Origin: JANWYT01 sp034437555 | GTDB lineage: Bacteria; Chloroflexota; Anaerolineae; Aggregatilineales; Phototrophicaceae | Assembly: GCA_034437555.1 (NCBI GenBank) | Contig: DAOTTQ010000057.1 | Coordinates: 1-64,000 of the forward strand | Reading direction: 5' to 3' | DNA length: 64,000 nucleotides | Shown here: positions 25,062 to 33,276 of the stretch, piece after piece | Layout of the letters: each line of letters begins with the position of its first letter | Numbering within the stretch: the stretch's first letter is position 1 | The notes under the pieces: generated by a model | What the model saw: the letters and a program-made list of their open reading frames with translations, nothing else | The model's database searches: none | What the model was told of the DNA's origin: nothing | Translations under genes and position numbers: made by a program

Positions 25062-27152
25062 CTAGCGTTCGCCAGCAGGGGGGCAGAAGGCTTCAAATTC
25101 GCCTACACAGATTTCTTCCCAAGAGCGGAAGCCATCGGCGATAACGGTTTCTTTGATATTTTCGGCGGTTACGCTTACAGGAACAAGCAACAAAGAAGGC
25201 ACATCATTTGTACCGTTGTTGACTGCGCTTGTTGCCATCATGCTGGTGTCTTCACCATTAAGAAGAGCAATCGCCAAGGAGGCTGCGGCTTCTGCTTGGG
25301 CTTTGATGGCTTTGTAAACGGTCATGCTTTGTTTGCCAGCAAGGATGTTTTGGATACCGCCAACGGTGGCATCTTGACCTGTTACTGGGATGTAGGGCAA
25401 GCCTTGATTTTCGAGGGCGGCGATGACGCTACCCGCCAAACCATCGTTTGCTGCAACTGCTGCGTCGATGTCACCACCGGCTGCGGTCAAGATTTGTTCA
25501 AAAATCACAAGGGCTTGTTGGTTGTCCCAATCAGGAACCGATTGGTCATCGACCAATGTCCATTCGCCACTGTCAAACTTGGCGGTGATAACGCCATTAT
25601 AGCCATTAGCAAAGAGGGTGGCGTTGTTGTCGGTGGGGCTACCGTTTAGAACGGCAACATTGGGGGCTTCTAAGCCAGCAGCTTCAACAGCAGCCACTAA
25701 GCCTTCACCTTGTAAGCGACCCACAGCTTCGTTGTCAAAGGAGACATAGAAGTCTGCGCCGGGACCTTCAATGGTGAGGCGGTCATAGTCAATCACTTTT
25801 ACGTCAGCAGCGCGAGCCAATTCGATGATGGCTGCACCCGAACCACTGTCTAGGTTGACCATCAAAATTACTTTTGCGCCATTGGTGATGGCTTGTTCGG
25901 CTTGTGTTAGTTGTGTGCTTGCGTCGCCTTCGGCGTTGACGATGCTGTATTCTACGCCTGCGGCATCAAATGCAGCAGCCAAGAAACGGCGGTCATCAGC
26001 TTCCCAACGGGCAGAGGAGGCACTATCGGGCAACAAGACGGCAATGCTGCCCATCATCATGTCCATATCGTCCATATCGTCCATCATCATGGCATCTTCA
26101 GGGCATAAGGCTTCAAAGTCGCCTACGCAAATTTCTTCCCAAGAGCGGAAGCCGTCAGCAATAACGGTTTCGGCAATGTTGTCGATGGTAACGGCAACAG
26201 GAACAAGCAACACAGAAGGAACATCATTTGTGCCGTTGTTGGTAACGCCATTCACCAAACCACTGGTGTCTTCACCATTAAGAAGCGCAACAGCAAGGGT
26301 TGCGGCGGCTTCGGCTTGGGCTTTGATGGCTTTGTAAACGGTCATGCTTTGTTTGCCAGCAAGGATGTTTTGGATACCGCCAACGGTGGCATCTTGACCT
26401 GTTAGTGGGATGTAGGGCAAGCCTTGATTTTCGAGGGCGGCGATGACGCTGCCTGCCAAACCGTCATTCGCGGCAATAGCGGCTTGAATGTTGCCACCGT
26501 TTGCGGTAAGGATTTGTTCAAAAATTACGAGGGCTTGTTGGTTGTCCCAATCAGGAACCGATTGGTCATCGACCAATGTCCATTCGCCCGCATCAAATTT
26601 GGGGGTGATGACACTGTTGTAACCATTGGCAAAAAGGGTGGCGTTGTTGTCGGTGGGGCTACCGTTAAGAACGGCAACGTTGGGGTTAACCAAGCCAGCA
26701 GCTTCAACCGCAGCTACTAAGCCTTCACCTTGCAAACGACCGACAGCTTCATTGTTGAACGACACATAGAAATCTGCACCGGGTCCTTCAATGGTGAGGC
26801 GGTCGTAGTCAATCACTTTTACGTCAGCAGCGCGAGCCAATTCAATAATGGCTGCACCTGAACCACTATCAAGGTTGACCACCAAAATTACTTTTGCGCC
26901 ATTGGTGATGGCTTGTTCGGCTTGTGTTAGTTGGGTGCTTGCATCGCCTTCGGCGTTGACAATGCTGTATTCTACGCCTGCTGCATCAAATGCAGCAGCC
27001 AAGAAACGGCGGTCATCAGCTTCCCAACGGGCAGAGGATGCACTATCGGGCAATAAGACGGCAATGCTGCCTTCTTGAGCTTGCACAGAGGCAAAACCTG
27101 CCGTCAGTACGAGCAACGCGAGAACAAAGAAACGGCTTAAACGTTGTTGCAT
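25062..27152 (-). CDS. xylF: Double-domain xylose-binding protein (tandem XylF fusion)
   Basis: The protein has 696 residues: a signal peptide (cleavage after SVQA, about residue 25) and two nearly identical sugar-binding domains of the XylF/RbsB (peripla_BP_4) type at about 28-353 and 368-696, exactly 340 residues apart. Each begins GSIAVLLPDSASSARWEADD and contains VIDYDRLTIEGPGADFYVSF, NGSPTDNNATLF, AANDGLAGSVIAAL, TGQDATVGGIQNILAG and KQSMTVYKAIK. The linker at 354-367 is made only of Met and Asp after one Ala. It binds sugar outside the membrane for XylGH. A tandem duplication explains the structure. Two binding sites on one chain are unusual for this family. Confidence 0.92.
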   Translation of the reverse strand: MQQRLSRFFVLALLVLTAGFASVQAQEGSIAVLLPDSASSARWEADDRRFLAAAFDAAGVEYSIVNAEGDASTQLTQAEQAITNGAKVILVVNLDSGSGAAIIELARAADVKVIDYDRLTIEGPGADFYVSFNNEAVGRLQGEGLVAAVEAAGLVNPNVAVLNGSPTDNNATLFANGYNSVITPKFDAGEWTLVDDQSVPDWDNQQALVIFEQILTANGGNIQAAIAANDGLAGSVIAALENQGLPYIPLTGQDATVGGIQNILAGKQSMTVYKAIKAQAEAAATLAVALLNGEDTSGLVNGVTNNGTNDVPSVLLVPVAVTIDNIAETVIADGFRSWEEICVGDFEALCPEDAMMMDDMDDMDMMMGSIAVLLPDSASSARWEADDRRFLAAAFDAAGVEYSIVNAEGDASTQLTQAEQAITNGAKVILMVNLDSGSGAAIIELARAADVKVIDYDRLTIEGPGADFYVSFDNEAVGRLQGEGLVAAVEAAGLEAPNVAVLNGSPTDNNATLFANGYNGVITAKFDSGEWTLVDDQSVPDWDNQQALVIFEQILTAAGGDIDAAVAANDGLAGSVIAALENQGLPYIPVTGQDATVGGIQNILAGKQSMTVYKAIKAQAEAAASLAIALLNGEDTSMMATSAVNNGTNDVPSLLLVPVSVTAENIKETVIADGFRSWEEICVGEFEAFCPPAGER
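25065..26051 (-). repeat. Second copy of an in-frame ~1-kb duplication in xylF
   Basis: This DNA matches 26085-27071 with a constant offset of 1020 bp. Long stretches are identical: about 90 bases at 25296-25384 match 26316-26404 without a mismatch. This points to a recent duplication or to gene conversion between the copies. Confidence 0.9.
26094..27071 (-). repeat. First copy of an in-frame ~1-kb duplication in xylF
   Basis: This is the N-terminal domain copy. It differs from the second copy at scattered sites, mostly synonymous or conservative (for example Leu/Val in PYIPLTGQ against PYIPVTGQ). Confidence 0.9.
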
Positions 27153-27192
27153 AGTCTTTTTAACCTCACAAAATATAGTATGTTGAAAGAAA

Positions 27193-27233
27193 GGTTCTTT
27201 TTAGAAGGGTATATCCCTCCCTAAGAGAGAACC
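27193..27233 (-). promoter_or_regulatory. Hairpin in the 5' leader of xylF
   Basis: On the minus strand GGTTCT, a three-base mismatch and TTAG pair with CTAA, two bases and AGAACC around a loop of about 16 bases. It lies at the start of the predicted mRNA leader (start near 27235) and 40 bases before the gene. It may stabilise the mRNA or control it; no known riboswitch is recognised. Confidence 0.4.
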
Positions 27234-27241
27234 CAAGATAG

Positions 27242-27269
27242 ATTTTAGCACGCTTGAGAAATTGTGCAA
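27242..27269 (-). promoter_or_regulatory. Promoter of xylF
   Basis: The minus strand reads TTGCAC, 16 bases, then TAAAAT, with TGC just before the -10 (extended -10 TGCTAAAAT, identical to that of glyA-gcvT). Upstream, ATTGTCATCTT is present twice 12 bases apart (27283-27305), a possible regulator site. Confidence 0.5.
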
Positions 27270-27317
27270 CTTATCCAGAGAAATTGTCATCTTATTGTCA
27301 TCTTTTTGGCGTAACTA

Positions 27318-27340
27318 AAGGGCAGGGAAAAATCTGCCCC
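27318..27340 (-). terminator. Terminator after the second xylF-like gene
   Basis: On the minus strand GGGCAG pairs with CTGCCC around an eight-base A/T-rich loop and is followed by TTTAG. It separates the upstream binding-protein gene from the xylF-G-H-A-B transcript. Confidence 0.6.
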
Positions 27341-27356
27341 TTATTAATGTTACAAA

Positions 27357-28460
27357 TTAGGGAGTTTCGGTGGCTTCGGGGGTGCTTTCTGTTGGCACGT
27401 TATAGGGTTCGGGGCAATATTGCACAAACTCACCGATGCACACTTCTTCCCATGTTCTAAAGCCATCAGCAATCACGGTGGCGGTAATGTTGTCACTGGT
27501 AACCGCAATCGGAAACAATAACACAGAGGGAATTTCGTTGCGTCCGTTGTTGGTAATGCCGTTTACTAGCCCGCTGGGGTCATCACCCTTAATGAGGGCA
27601 ATTGCCAGTTTTGCGGCAGCTTCGGCTTCGGCTTTGATGGCTTTGTAGACGGTCATGCTTTGCTTGCCTGCCAAAATGTTTTGGATGGCTTCTATCGTTG
27701 CGTCTTGCCCTGTTACAGGCACATAGGGCAAGTTACGCGCTTCTAAAGCAGCAATCACGCTTCCTGCCAGCCCGTCGTTAGCGGCAATCACGGCATCAAT
27801 TTCTTCGTCGTTTTCGTCTAGCATAAGGTCAAAAATGATGCGTGCTTCGTCGTTATCCCATCCCGGCACGGCGCGGTCTTCTACTTTTATCCATTCACCA
27901 CTTTCAAACCGTGAGTTAATGACGCTGTCGTAGCCTTGCTTGTACAGCGTGGCGTTGTTGTCGGTGGGGCTACCGTTTAGGAGGACAACACGGACAGGTT
28001 CTTCTAGCTCGGCTTCATCTACAGCAAGCAATAAGCCTTCGCCTTGCAAACGCCCAACGGCATCGTTGTTAAACGACACATAAAAATCTGCGCCATCGCC
28101 TTCAATGGTGAGGCGGTCATAGTCGATGATGTAAACGTTGGCACGTCTTGCCAATTCAATAATTTGTGCGCCGGATGTGCTGTCTAGGTTGACCATCAAA
28201 ATAACCCGTGTGCCATTTGCAATGGCTTCGCGGGCTTGGTCAAGTTGAACTTCGGGGTCGCCCTCTGCATTGACGATATTATACCCGACACCCGCCGCAT
28301 CAAATGCAGAGCTTAAAAAGCGTTTGTCGTCATTCTCCCACCGCGTAGAAGAAGCTGTGTCGGGTAAAAGTACGGTAATATCTACCATCTGGGCTTGACT
28401 GAGGGATACCCCCAAAGCCAATAAACATGAAGCGCATAATGTAAAAAGTCGCTTATTCAT
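27357..28460 (-). CDS. Second xylose-type sugar-binding protein (single domain)
   Basis: About 367 residues. The start MNKRLFTLCASCLLALGVSL is preceded on the minus strand by AAGGCGG at SD distance, so I reject the ATG 29 codons upstream. A signal peptide (cut near SLSQA) leads into one XylF/RbsB-type binding domain clearly related to those in the double-domain protein just downstream: DTASSTRWENDDKRF, IDYDRLTIEGDGADFYVSF, NGSPTDNNATLY and TGQDATIEAIQNILAG. The tail is Pro/Thr/Glu-rich. It is more diverged than the two fused domains are from each other, so it is an older paralog, perhaps with another sugar preference. It has its own terminator. Confidence 0.92.
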   Translation of the reverse strand: MNKRLFTLCASCLLALGVSLSQAQMVDITVLLPDTASSTRWENDDKRFLSSAFDAAGVGYNIVNAEGDPEVQLDQAREAIANGTRVILMVNLDSTSGAQIIELARRANVYIIDYDRLTIEGDGADFYVSFNNDAVGRLQGEGLLLAVDEAELEEPVRVVLLNGSPTDNNATLYKQGYDSVINSRFESGEWIKVEDRAVPGWDNDEARIIFDLMLDENDEEIDAVIAANDGLAGSVIAALEARNLPYVPVTGQDATIEAIQNILAGKQSMTVYKAIKAEAEAAAKLAIALIKGDDPSGLVNGITNNGRNEIPSVLLFPIAVTSDNITATVIADGFRTWEEVCIGEFVQYCPEPYNVPTESTPEATETP

Positions 28461-28549
28461 TTTAACCGCCTTAAAAAGTCTATAAGTGAGCGTTGCTCGT
28501 ACAGTAAAAAAGGGATAGCGTTTTGGTGCAAGCCTTGCCGATAACAAAC

Positions 28550-28575
28550 AAGAGCATGAGACGACTCACGCTCTT
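28550..28575 (-). terminator. Hairpin after the glycoside hydrolase gene
   Basis: AAGAGC, one mismatch and TGAG pair with CTCA and GCTCTT around ACGA. The minus strand then reads GTTTGTT. It is a moderate terminator just downstream of the glycosidase stop. Confidence 0.5.
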
Positions 28576-28613
28576 ACAGTGATTTTAGTTTATAAATGGC
28601 TTCTTGTGTGGAC

Positions 28614-29831
28614 TTATAGCCCGAATTGCTCTATCCAAGCGTTATAAAGCCGTTTCATGGTAGCATGAGGGGCGTTGTAATACTCATCGGGTGTTACGTC
28701 TAGGGTAAGGGGATGTGTGGGGGCTTGCACATGAGGCAGGCGTTGAGAGAAGCGTTTTAGCACTTCGGCATGAGGCTTTAGTGTGCCATCGGGACGCACC
28801 AAGCCAAAGAAACGCTCGTGCTTTACTTCATCACACGGGGGCTTATCCCATAGCTCTTCTACATAATCGGCATAGCACCACAAGAACGCGCCACTTGCGC
28901 CCACTTTTACCAAGTTTTCTAGCACCAGTTCTAAATAGTCTGCCATATCGGTTTCGCTTGCCATAAATTGTTGGCGTGGTTTGCCATAGGCTTCCCATTC
29001 CCACACTTGAGAGGGTTCATTTGGGGCAACCGTACACCCACCAAATTCTTCCATCAACGTGGGCTTTCCCCCACTAAGCGCAGACGTAAGAGCGCACGTA
29101 AACGGCACATACCAAGGGTCTAGGGGCGAGCGTGAAATATCGCTATACATGGGGTAACTGTGCATCACCGCCACATCTAGCACAGTAAACGTATCATTGG
29201 GGCGATGAGGTTCGCTCTTGATGAGGCTATCGGCATGGAGACCGCAAGTAATGGGCGTAACGGGGTCTACGCCACGAATGGTTTTTTTCATGTTGTTAAG
29301 CCACTCTACGCCAATTTCACGGGTGGGTGGCACAGCAAAAAGGTCGGGTTCGTTGCCCAAGTTCCACATCCCCACGCCTTTATGACCACGTAGACGTGAG
29401 ACAACGGTTTTTACCAGCAGGCGTTGGGCATTGCGAGCCACTTCGTCTGTATAGGGGTTACGATAGCCCCCTTCAACCACTTTGTTTTGGCTAATGACTT
29501 GTAGCTTGCACGTTTCGTTAGCATCCAGCAACCATGAGGGTGACCAATTGGGCCCGCTCATGTGTCCTGTAAAAAACGTCACGTCTAGCTTTAGCCCATG
29601 CTCACGGGCAATATCGGCAACTGTTTCCAAATTCTTAAGGGCATTGGCATCCACCGCATCAGGGGTAGGCTGAAAATCTTCCCACAATAAGAAAATACGC
29701 ACCCATCCCAAGCCAATGCTTTTGATGATGTTAAATTCTTCGCGCACTTCTTCGGCATCAAATTGTTTCCACCAATACATGGCTTTTTTACGGGGCCAAT
29801 AATTTACACCGAGCTTAAAAAGGTCTGTCAT
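28614..29831 (-). CDS. Clan GH-A glycoside hydrolase (GH5-like), cytosolic
   Basis: The protein has 405 residues and no signal peptide, so it should act inside the cell on imported oligosaccharides. It has a TIM-barrel pattern of clan GH-A: WVRIFLLWEDFQP near 43-55, the acid/base E161 in WNLGNEPD, MHSYPMY at 223-229 and the nucleophile in LMEEFGG (E262 most likely). GH5 mannanase/cellulase-like and related beta-mannosidase families share these motifs, so I do not assign a substrate. It is the first gene of the xylose cluster on the minus strand, which suggests hydrolysis of plant-derived beta-glycans. It is followed by a hairpin, so it may be a separate transcript. Confidence 0.8.
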   Translation of the reverse strand: MTDLFKLGVNYWPRKKAMYWWKQFDAEEVREEFNIIKSIGLGWVRIFLLWEDFQPTPDAVDANALKNLETVADIAREHGLKLDVTFFTGHMSGPNWSPSWLLDANETCKLQVISQNKVVEGGYRNPYTDEVARNAQRLLVKTVVSRLRGHKGVGMWNLGNEPDLFAVPPTREIGVEWLNNMKKTIRGVDPVTPITCGLHADSLIKSEPHRPNDTFTVLDVAVMHSYPMYSDISRSPLDPWYVPFTCALTSALSGGKPTLMEEFGGCTVAPNEPSQVWEWEAYGKPRQQFMASETDMADYLELVLENLVKVGASGAFLWCYADYVEELWDKPPCDEVKHERFFGLVRPDGTLKPHAEVLKRFSQRLPHVQAPTHPLTLDVTPDEYYNAPHATMKRLYNAWIEQFGL

Positions 29832-29951
29832 TATAAATCCCCCTATAGTGTGGCTAATTCTTTTATAAGAAAGCCCGTTTGCGTTTTGAGAACCCTCCCA
29901 GAGGCTTCTATTTTAGCTTAAACGATAGCAAGCATAAAGGGGGGCGGGGCG

Positions 29952-29967
29952 TTTACCAAACGGTAAT
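29952..29967. promoter_or_regulatory. Possible operator between the glycosidase and CHAD genes
   Basis: The inverted repeat TTTACC-AAAC-GGTAAT lies in the 200-bp divergent gap (29832-30031). LacI-type sites often have a similar size and a central CG-like core, but no regulator gene is nearby. The rest of the gap holds a G-rich tract and an ATTTTA (minus-strand TAAAAT) at 29910-29915 that could be the glycosidase -10. Confidence 0.3.
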
Positions 29968-30031
29968 ACTTATTTTTAGGCGGATGGGTTAAAATAGTGC
30001 GAACTTATTTTATAAAGAAAGTGTGGTTTAG

Positions 30032-30952
30032 ATGGCAAAATCACCTGTTGCATACGAGCTACTGCCAGCACTTAAGGTTTCACAAAACATACGTTACATC
30101 GCCAAAGAGCAACTAACGTATGCCTATGAGAGCCTACACCGTACCAAAAACCCCGACAAAGGCGTGTATGAAGCCCGTAAAACCTTTAAGCGGCTGCGTG
30201 CCTTGTTGCGCTTTGTAAAGGAAAACATCTCTCCCGCGCTATATGCCAGAGAAAATGCAACTTATCGGGATATGGCACAGCTGCTTGCGCCCTTGCGTGA
30301 CGGCGCGGTGGTGGTAGAAACGCTGGATAAATTTCAAGAAGTGATTACGCCCCGTGCCTATCGCGCAATTCGTGAGGGGCTTGTGGCGCACCACGAATCC
30401 AATGTGCAAGCGTTTTGGGATGGGCAATCGGTAGAAAATGTAATTGAACAGCTGACGACTGCCCAAAACCGCGCCAAATTTTGGAAGATAGAAGAAGGCG
30501 CGTGGCACATTTTGCGCCCAAACATCCTTAAAGTATATGAGCGCGGGCGCAAAGGCATGGAAAACGCTCATGCTCATGCCGATGACCCGCTCATTTTGCA
30601 TGAGTGGCGCAAAAGCGTAAAGCACTTTTGGTACCACCTTAGCATTTTGCGCCCACTGGCGCCAGAGCGCCTAGACCCCATTATTGAAGAATGGGACGCG
30701 CTAGGGGATGTATTGGGCAAGGCGCATGATGTAATGGTGTTGAATGAGCGCGTGCAAGCCATGACCCTTGAAGAGAGCGATGCCGAGATTGTGGAGCAAA
30801 TGCTTGAAAACCAGCGAAACAAACTAGAACAAGCTGCACTTGCCAAAGGTAAAACCATGTACGCCATACCCATCAAACCCTTCTTAAAGGAACTAAAGGT
30901 AGCGTTTGAGGTGTTTTATTTGCCACAGGAAGACACTACACCCACAGAATAA
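30032..30952 (+). CDS. CHAD-domain protein
   Basis: The protein has 306 residues, mostly alpha-helical, rich in conserved His, Arg and Lys: YEARKTFKRLRALLRFVK at 44-61, then LHEWRKSVKHFWYHLSILRP near 194-213, two copies of the HxxRKxxKxxR pattern that define CHAD. The domain binds inorganic polyphosphate and is often linked to polyphosphate granules. It lacks the CYTH triphosphatase domain that frequently accompanies CHAD. It lies 17 bp before a short-chain dehydrogenase gene and may be co-transcribed with it. The start has only a weak SD. Confidence 0.88.
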   Translation: MAKSPVAYELLPALKVSQNIRYIAKEQLTYAYESLHRTKNPDKGVYEARKTFKRLRALLRFVKENISPALYARENATYRDMAQLLAPLRDGAVVVETLDKFQEVITPRAYRAIREGLVAHHESNVQAFWDGQSVENVIEQLTTAQNRAKFWKIEEGAWHILRPNILKVYERGRKGMENAHAHADDPLILHEWRKSVKHFWYHLSILRPLAPERLDPIIEEWDALGDVLGKAHDVMVLNERVQAMTLEESDAEIVEQMLENQRNKLEQAALAKGKTMYAIPIKPFLKELKVAFEVFYLPQEDTTPTE

Positions 30953-30969
30953 ACTTTGGAGATGTCGTA

Positions 30970-31761
30970 ATGAGTACAAAAATATTTGAAGGGCAAGTTG
31001 CCCTCATTACAGGCGCAGGCGTGGGTATTGGACGCGAGATTGTCCGCCAATTGGCAGAACAAGGGGCGTTTGTGTTGCTAAATGACCTTGACGAAGCCCT
31101 AGCAAAAGAAGCCGCCCAAGCCATCTCCCCAGAAGGTCGCGTGATGGGCGTGGGCGGGGATGTGTCACAGGTGGACGTGGTGCGCGGTTTGGTGGCGCAA
31201 GCCGTTAAAACATGGGGCAAGCTGGATTTAACGATTGCCAATGCCGGGCTAACGATGTGGCGAAACTTCTTTGATTACACGCCCGAAGCCTTTGAGAGTG
31301 TGCTTGGGGTTAATTTGCGTGGAAGCTATTTTTTGGCACAAGCCTCTGCGGTACAAATGCGCTCACAAGGCACGGGCGGAAGCATTGTGTTGATGTCGTC
31401 TGTGACGGGGCATCAAGCCGTTGAGTATTTGTCGGTATATGGCATGACAAAAGCCGCCTTAGAAATGTTAGCCAAAAACTTGGTGATAGAGCTTTCGCCA
31501 CACCATATCACAATTAATTGTGTTGCGCCCGGTGCCACGCTTACGCCTCGCAACCTTGTAGATGATCCCCACTATGACCAATCCTGGGGGGGCGTTACCC
31601 CTATGGGGCGTGTGGCAACCGTTGAGGATATTGCCAATGCCGTCCTCTTTTTGCTTTCGCCAAAGAGCAGACATATCACGGGGCAAACGCTGGTTGTAGA
31701 TGGCGGATGGATAAACATTAGCCCAACGCCCTCACTAGATTTTGTAGAACCCAATAAATAA
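30970..31761 (+). CDS. Short-chain dehydrogenase/reductase (FabG/glucose dehydrogenase-like)
   Basis: This 263-residue classical SDR has the NAD(P)-binding TGAGVGIG at 14-21, NAG at about 90, the catalytic Ser in LMSSVTG, and Y157-GMT-K161. The C-terminus TGQTLVVDGGW is the common SDR end. The acidic residue at the end of the second strand (LLNDLDE) suggests NAD rather than NADP. The substrate is not identifiable: sugar or 3-oxoacyl reductases are both possible. The 17-bp spacing puts it in a unit with the CHAD gene. GGAG lies before the ATG. Confidence 0.88.
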   Translation: MSTKIFEGQVALITGAGVGIGREIVRQLAEQGAFVLLNDLDEALAKEAAQAISPEGRVMGVGGDVSQVDVVRGLVAQAVKTWGKLDLTIANAGLTMWRNFFDYTPEAFESVLGVNLRGSYFLAQASAVQMRSQGTGGSIVLMSSVTGHQAVEYLSVYGMTKAALEMLAKNLVIELSPHHITINCVAPGATLTPRNLVDDPHYDQSWGGVTPMGRVATVEDIANAVLFLLSPKSRHITGQTLVVDGGWINISPTPSLDFVEPNK

Positions 31762-31986
31762 CAGAACTTATTACGGATTGTTTGTAAGAAACTCGTAATA
31801 ACCCTTAGCGTAAGATAACAGCGACCTGATGAGAAGGTGAAAAAAGCGCGTTTTTGGGCAAAAATGAATGAGCTTTCACGGTTTTCTTGCTTAAAACTCA
31901 TATTTCTAATTTAATCTTACTCCTATGACGTACAGCAAACTTTGCGAAGCGTTCTGACTGATTAAAACTATAGGAGTATTAAGATT

Positions 31987-33051
31987 ATGCGTAAGTTAGC
32001 CCTTTTGGTATTTGTAGGTGTATTTTCATTTTCCGCATTTGCACAAGAAACACCCACCATCGCCGAAATTGTGGTAGCCTCTGCAACAGCCGAGACACCT
32101 GAATTCAGCACATTGCTTGCCGCAGTACAATTGGCAGACCCCGCCGTTTTGGCAGCCCTTAGTGACCCCGAAGCCAGCTTGACAGTATTTGCTCCTACTG
32201 ATGCCGCTTTTGCCGCAGTAGCCGAAGCTCTTGGTGAAGAAGCCTTTGCCGCTTTGTTGGCAGACCCCGCAGCATTGACCGAAATTTTGCTTTTCCATGT
32301 GGTCGCTGGCGTTTATGACAGCGCAACAGTCGTTGCAGTCCTAGACGGCGCACCCGTAGTATGGGAAACATTGGGCTTGCTAGACACCGCAGTGCGCCTT
32401 GAAACCCTTCAAGGTCAAAGCATTGACGTTGCCTACACAGAAGAAGGTGGCATCACCATCAACGGCGCAAACCTCAACCTAGAAATGGTTGACATTGAAG
32501 CCAGCAACGGTATTATCCACGTCATTGATGCAGTGATTCTTCCCGAAACACGCACCATTGCCGAAATCGTGGTTGAACTCGCCGGCGCAGAAGAAGGCGC
32601 AGAATTCACCACCTTGCTCGCAGCAGTAGGCATTGCCGAATTGGTAGAAGTAGTCTCCGACCCAGAAGCTACATTGACCGTATTCGCCCCCACTGACGCA
32701 GCCTTTGCTGCTATCGCAGAAGCTCTTGGCGAAGAAGCATTCGCAGGCTTGTTGGCAGACCCCGCAGCCCTTGCTGGTATCGTGACCTACCATGTTATCG
32801 GTGAAACTGTAACTTCCTCTGACCTTGCTGCCTATGCAACCGGCACAGAAGAACCCATGTCCGAAAACGTTACCGTAGATATGGGTGTGGTATCGCTCAC
32901 AACCGTCAACGGTGCAGTTCTAACCTTTGAAATTGGCGAAGATGGCTTGTACCTAAACGGCGAAATCCGTATCCTCATCACCGACGTAGACGCAAGCAAC
33001 GGTGTGATTCACGTCATCGACGCAGTACTTGTACCTGCTGCTGGCGAATAG
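31987..33051 (+). CDS. Secreted protein with two fasciclin (FAS1) domains
   Basis: The protein has 354 residues: signal peptide (cut near SAFAQ) and two FAS1 domains, about 22-190 and 192-352. Each has FAPTDAAFAA, then AEALGEEAFA and LLADPAAL, an H-V motif (FHVVAG, YHVIGE) and a C-terminal GIIHVIDAVI or GVIHVIDAVL. FAS1 domains mediate adhesion at the cell surface. The protein is very acidic and Ala-rich, with the two domains similar to each other, so it arose by internal duplication. There is no anchor, so it should be released or held by other means. TAGGAG precedes the ATG and a strong terminator follows. Confidence 0.93.
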   Translation: MRKLALLVFVGVFSFSAFAQETPTIAEIVVASATAETPEFSTLLAAVQLADPAVLAALSDPEASLTVFAPTDAAFAAVAEALGEEAFAALLADPAALTEILLFHVVAGVYDSATVVAVLDGAPVVWETLGLLDTAVRLETLQGQSIDVAYTEEGGITINGANLNLEMVDIEASNGIIHVIDAVILPETRTIAEIVVELAGAEEGAEFTTLLAAVGIAELVEVVSDPEATLTVFAPTDAAFAAIAEALGEEAFAGLLADPAALAGIVTYHVIGETVTSSDLAAYATGTEEPMSENVTVDMGVVSLTTVNGAVLTFEIGEDGLYLNGEIRILITDVDASNGVIHVIDAVLVPAAGE

Positions 33052-33092
33052 TCCTTAGTTCTTCTCACCAGTTAGTTTCTATTGTTAGGCAA

Positions 33093-33118
33093 AGCCCCGT
33101 CCGTAAGGATGGGGTTTT
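33093..33118 (+). terminator. Rho-independent terminator after the fasciclin gene
   Basis: CCCCGTCC at 33095-33102 pairs with GGATGGGG at 33107-33114 (loop GTAA, one G-U), followed by TTTT. Confidence 0.85.
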
Positions 33119-33156
33119 GTGTTTGGGGCTATTTGTGCAAAATCACCTACTCTAGC

Positions 33157-33185
33157 CTGACAAAAGCACCACTTTAACGTTATGA
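33157..33185 (+). promoter_or_regulatory. Possible promoter of the amylosucrase gene
   Basis: CTGACA at 33157-33162 and TTATGA at 33180-33185 with a 17-base spacer. It lies about 90 bases before the ATG and after the previous terminator. Confidence 0.35.
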
Positions 33186-33276
33186 TTCAAGTGGCTTACA
33201 TCAGTATGGCACTGTGGGCAATGTCACTTTGTAAGATGTACACAATGACCGCTAGATAGAGAGATGACAATAGACA

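Noticed and set aside
25825..26337. 170-codon plus-strand frame antisense to xylF
   Set aside because: Ser/Ala-rich shadow of a strongly supported gene; a near-copy appears at 26848-27078 only because the gene itself is duplicated.
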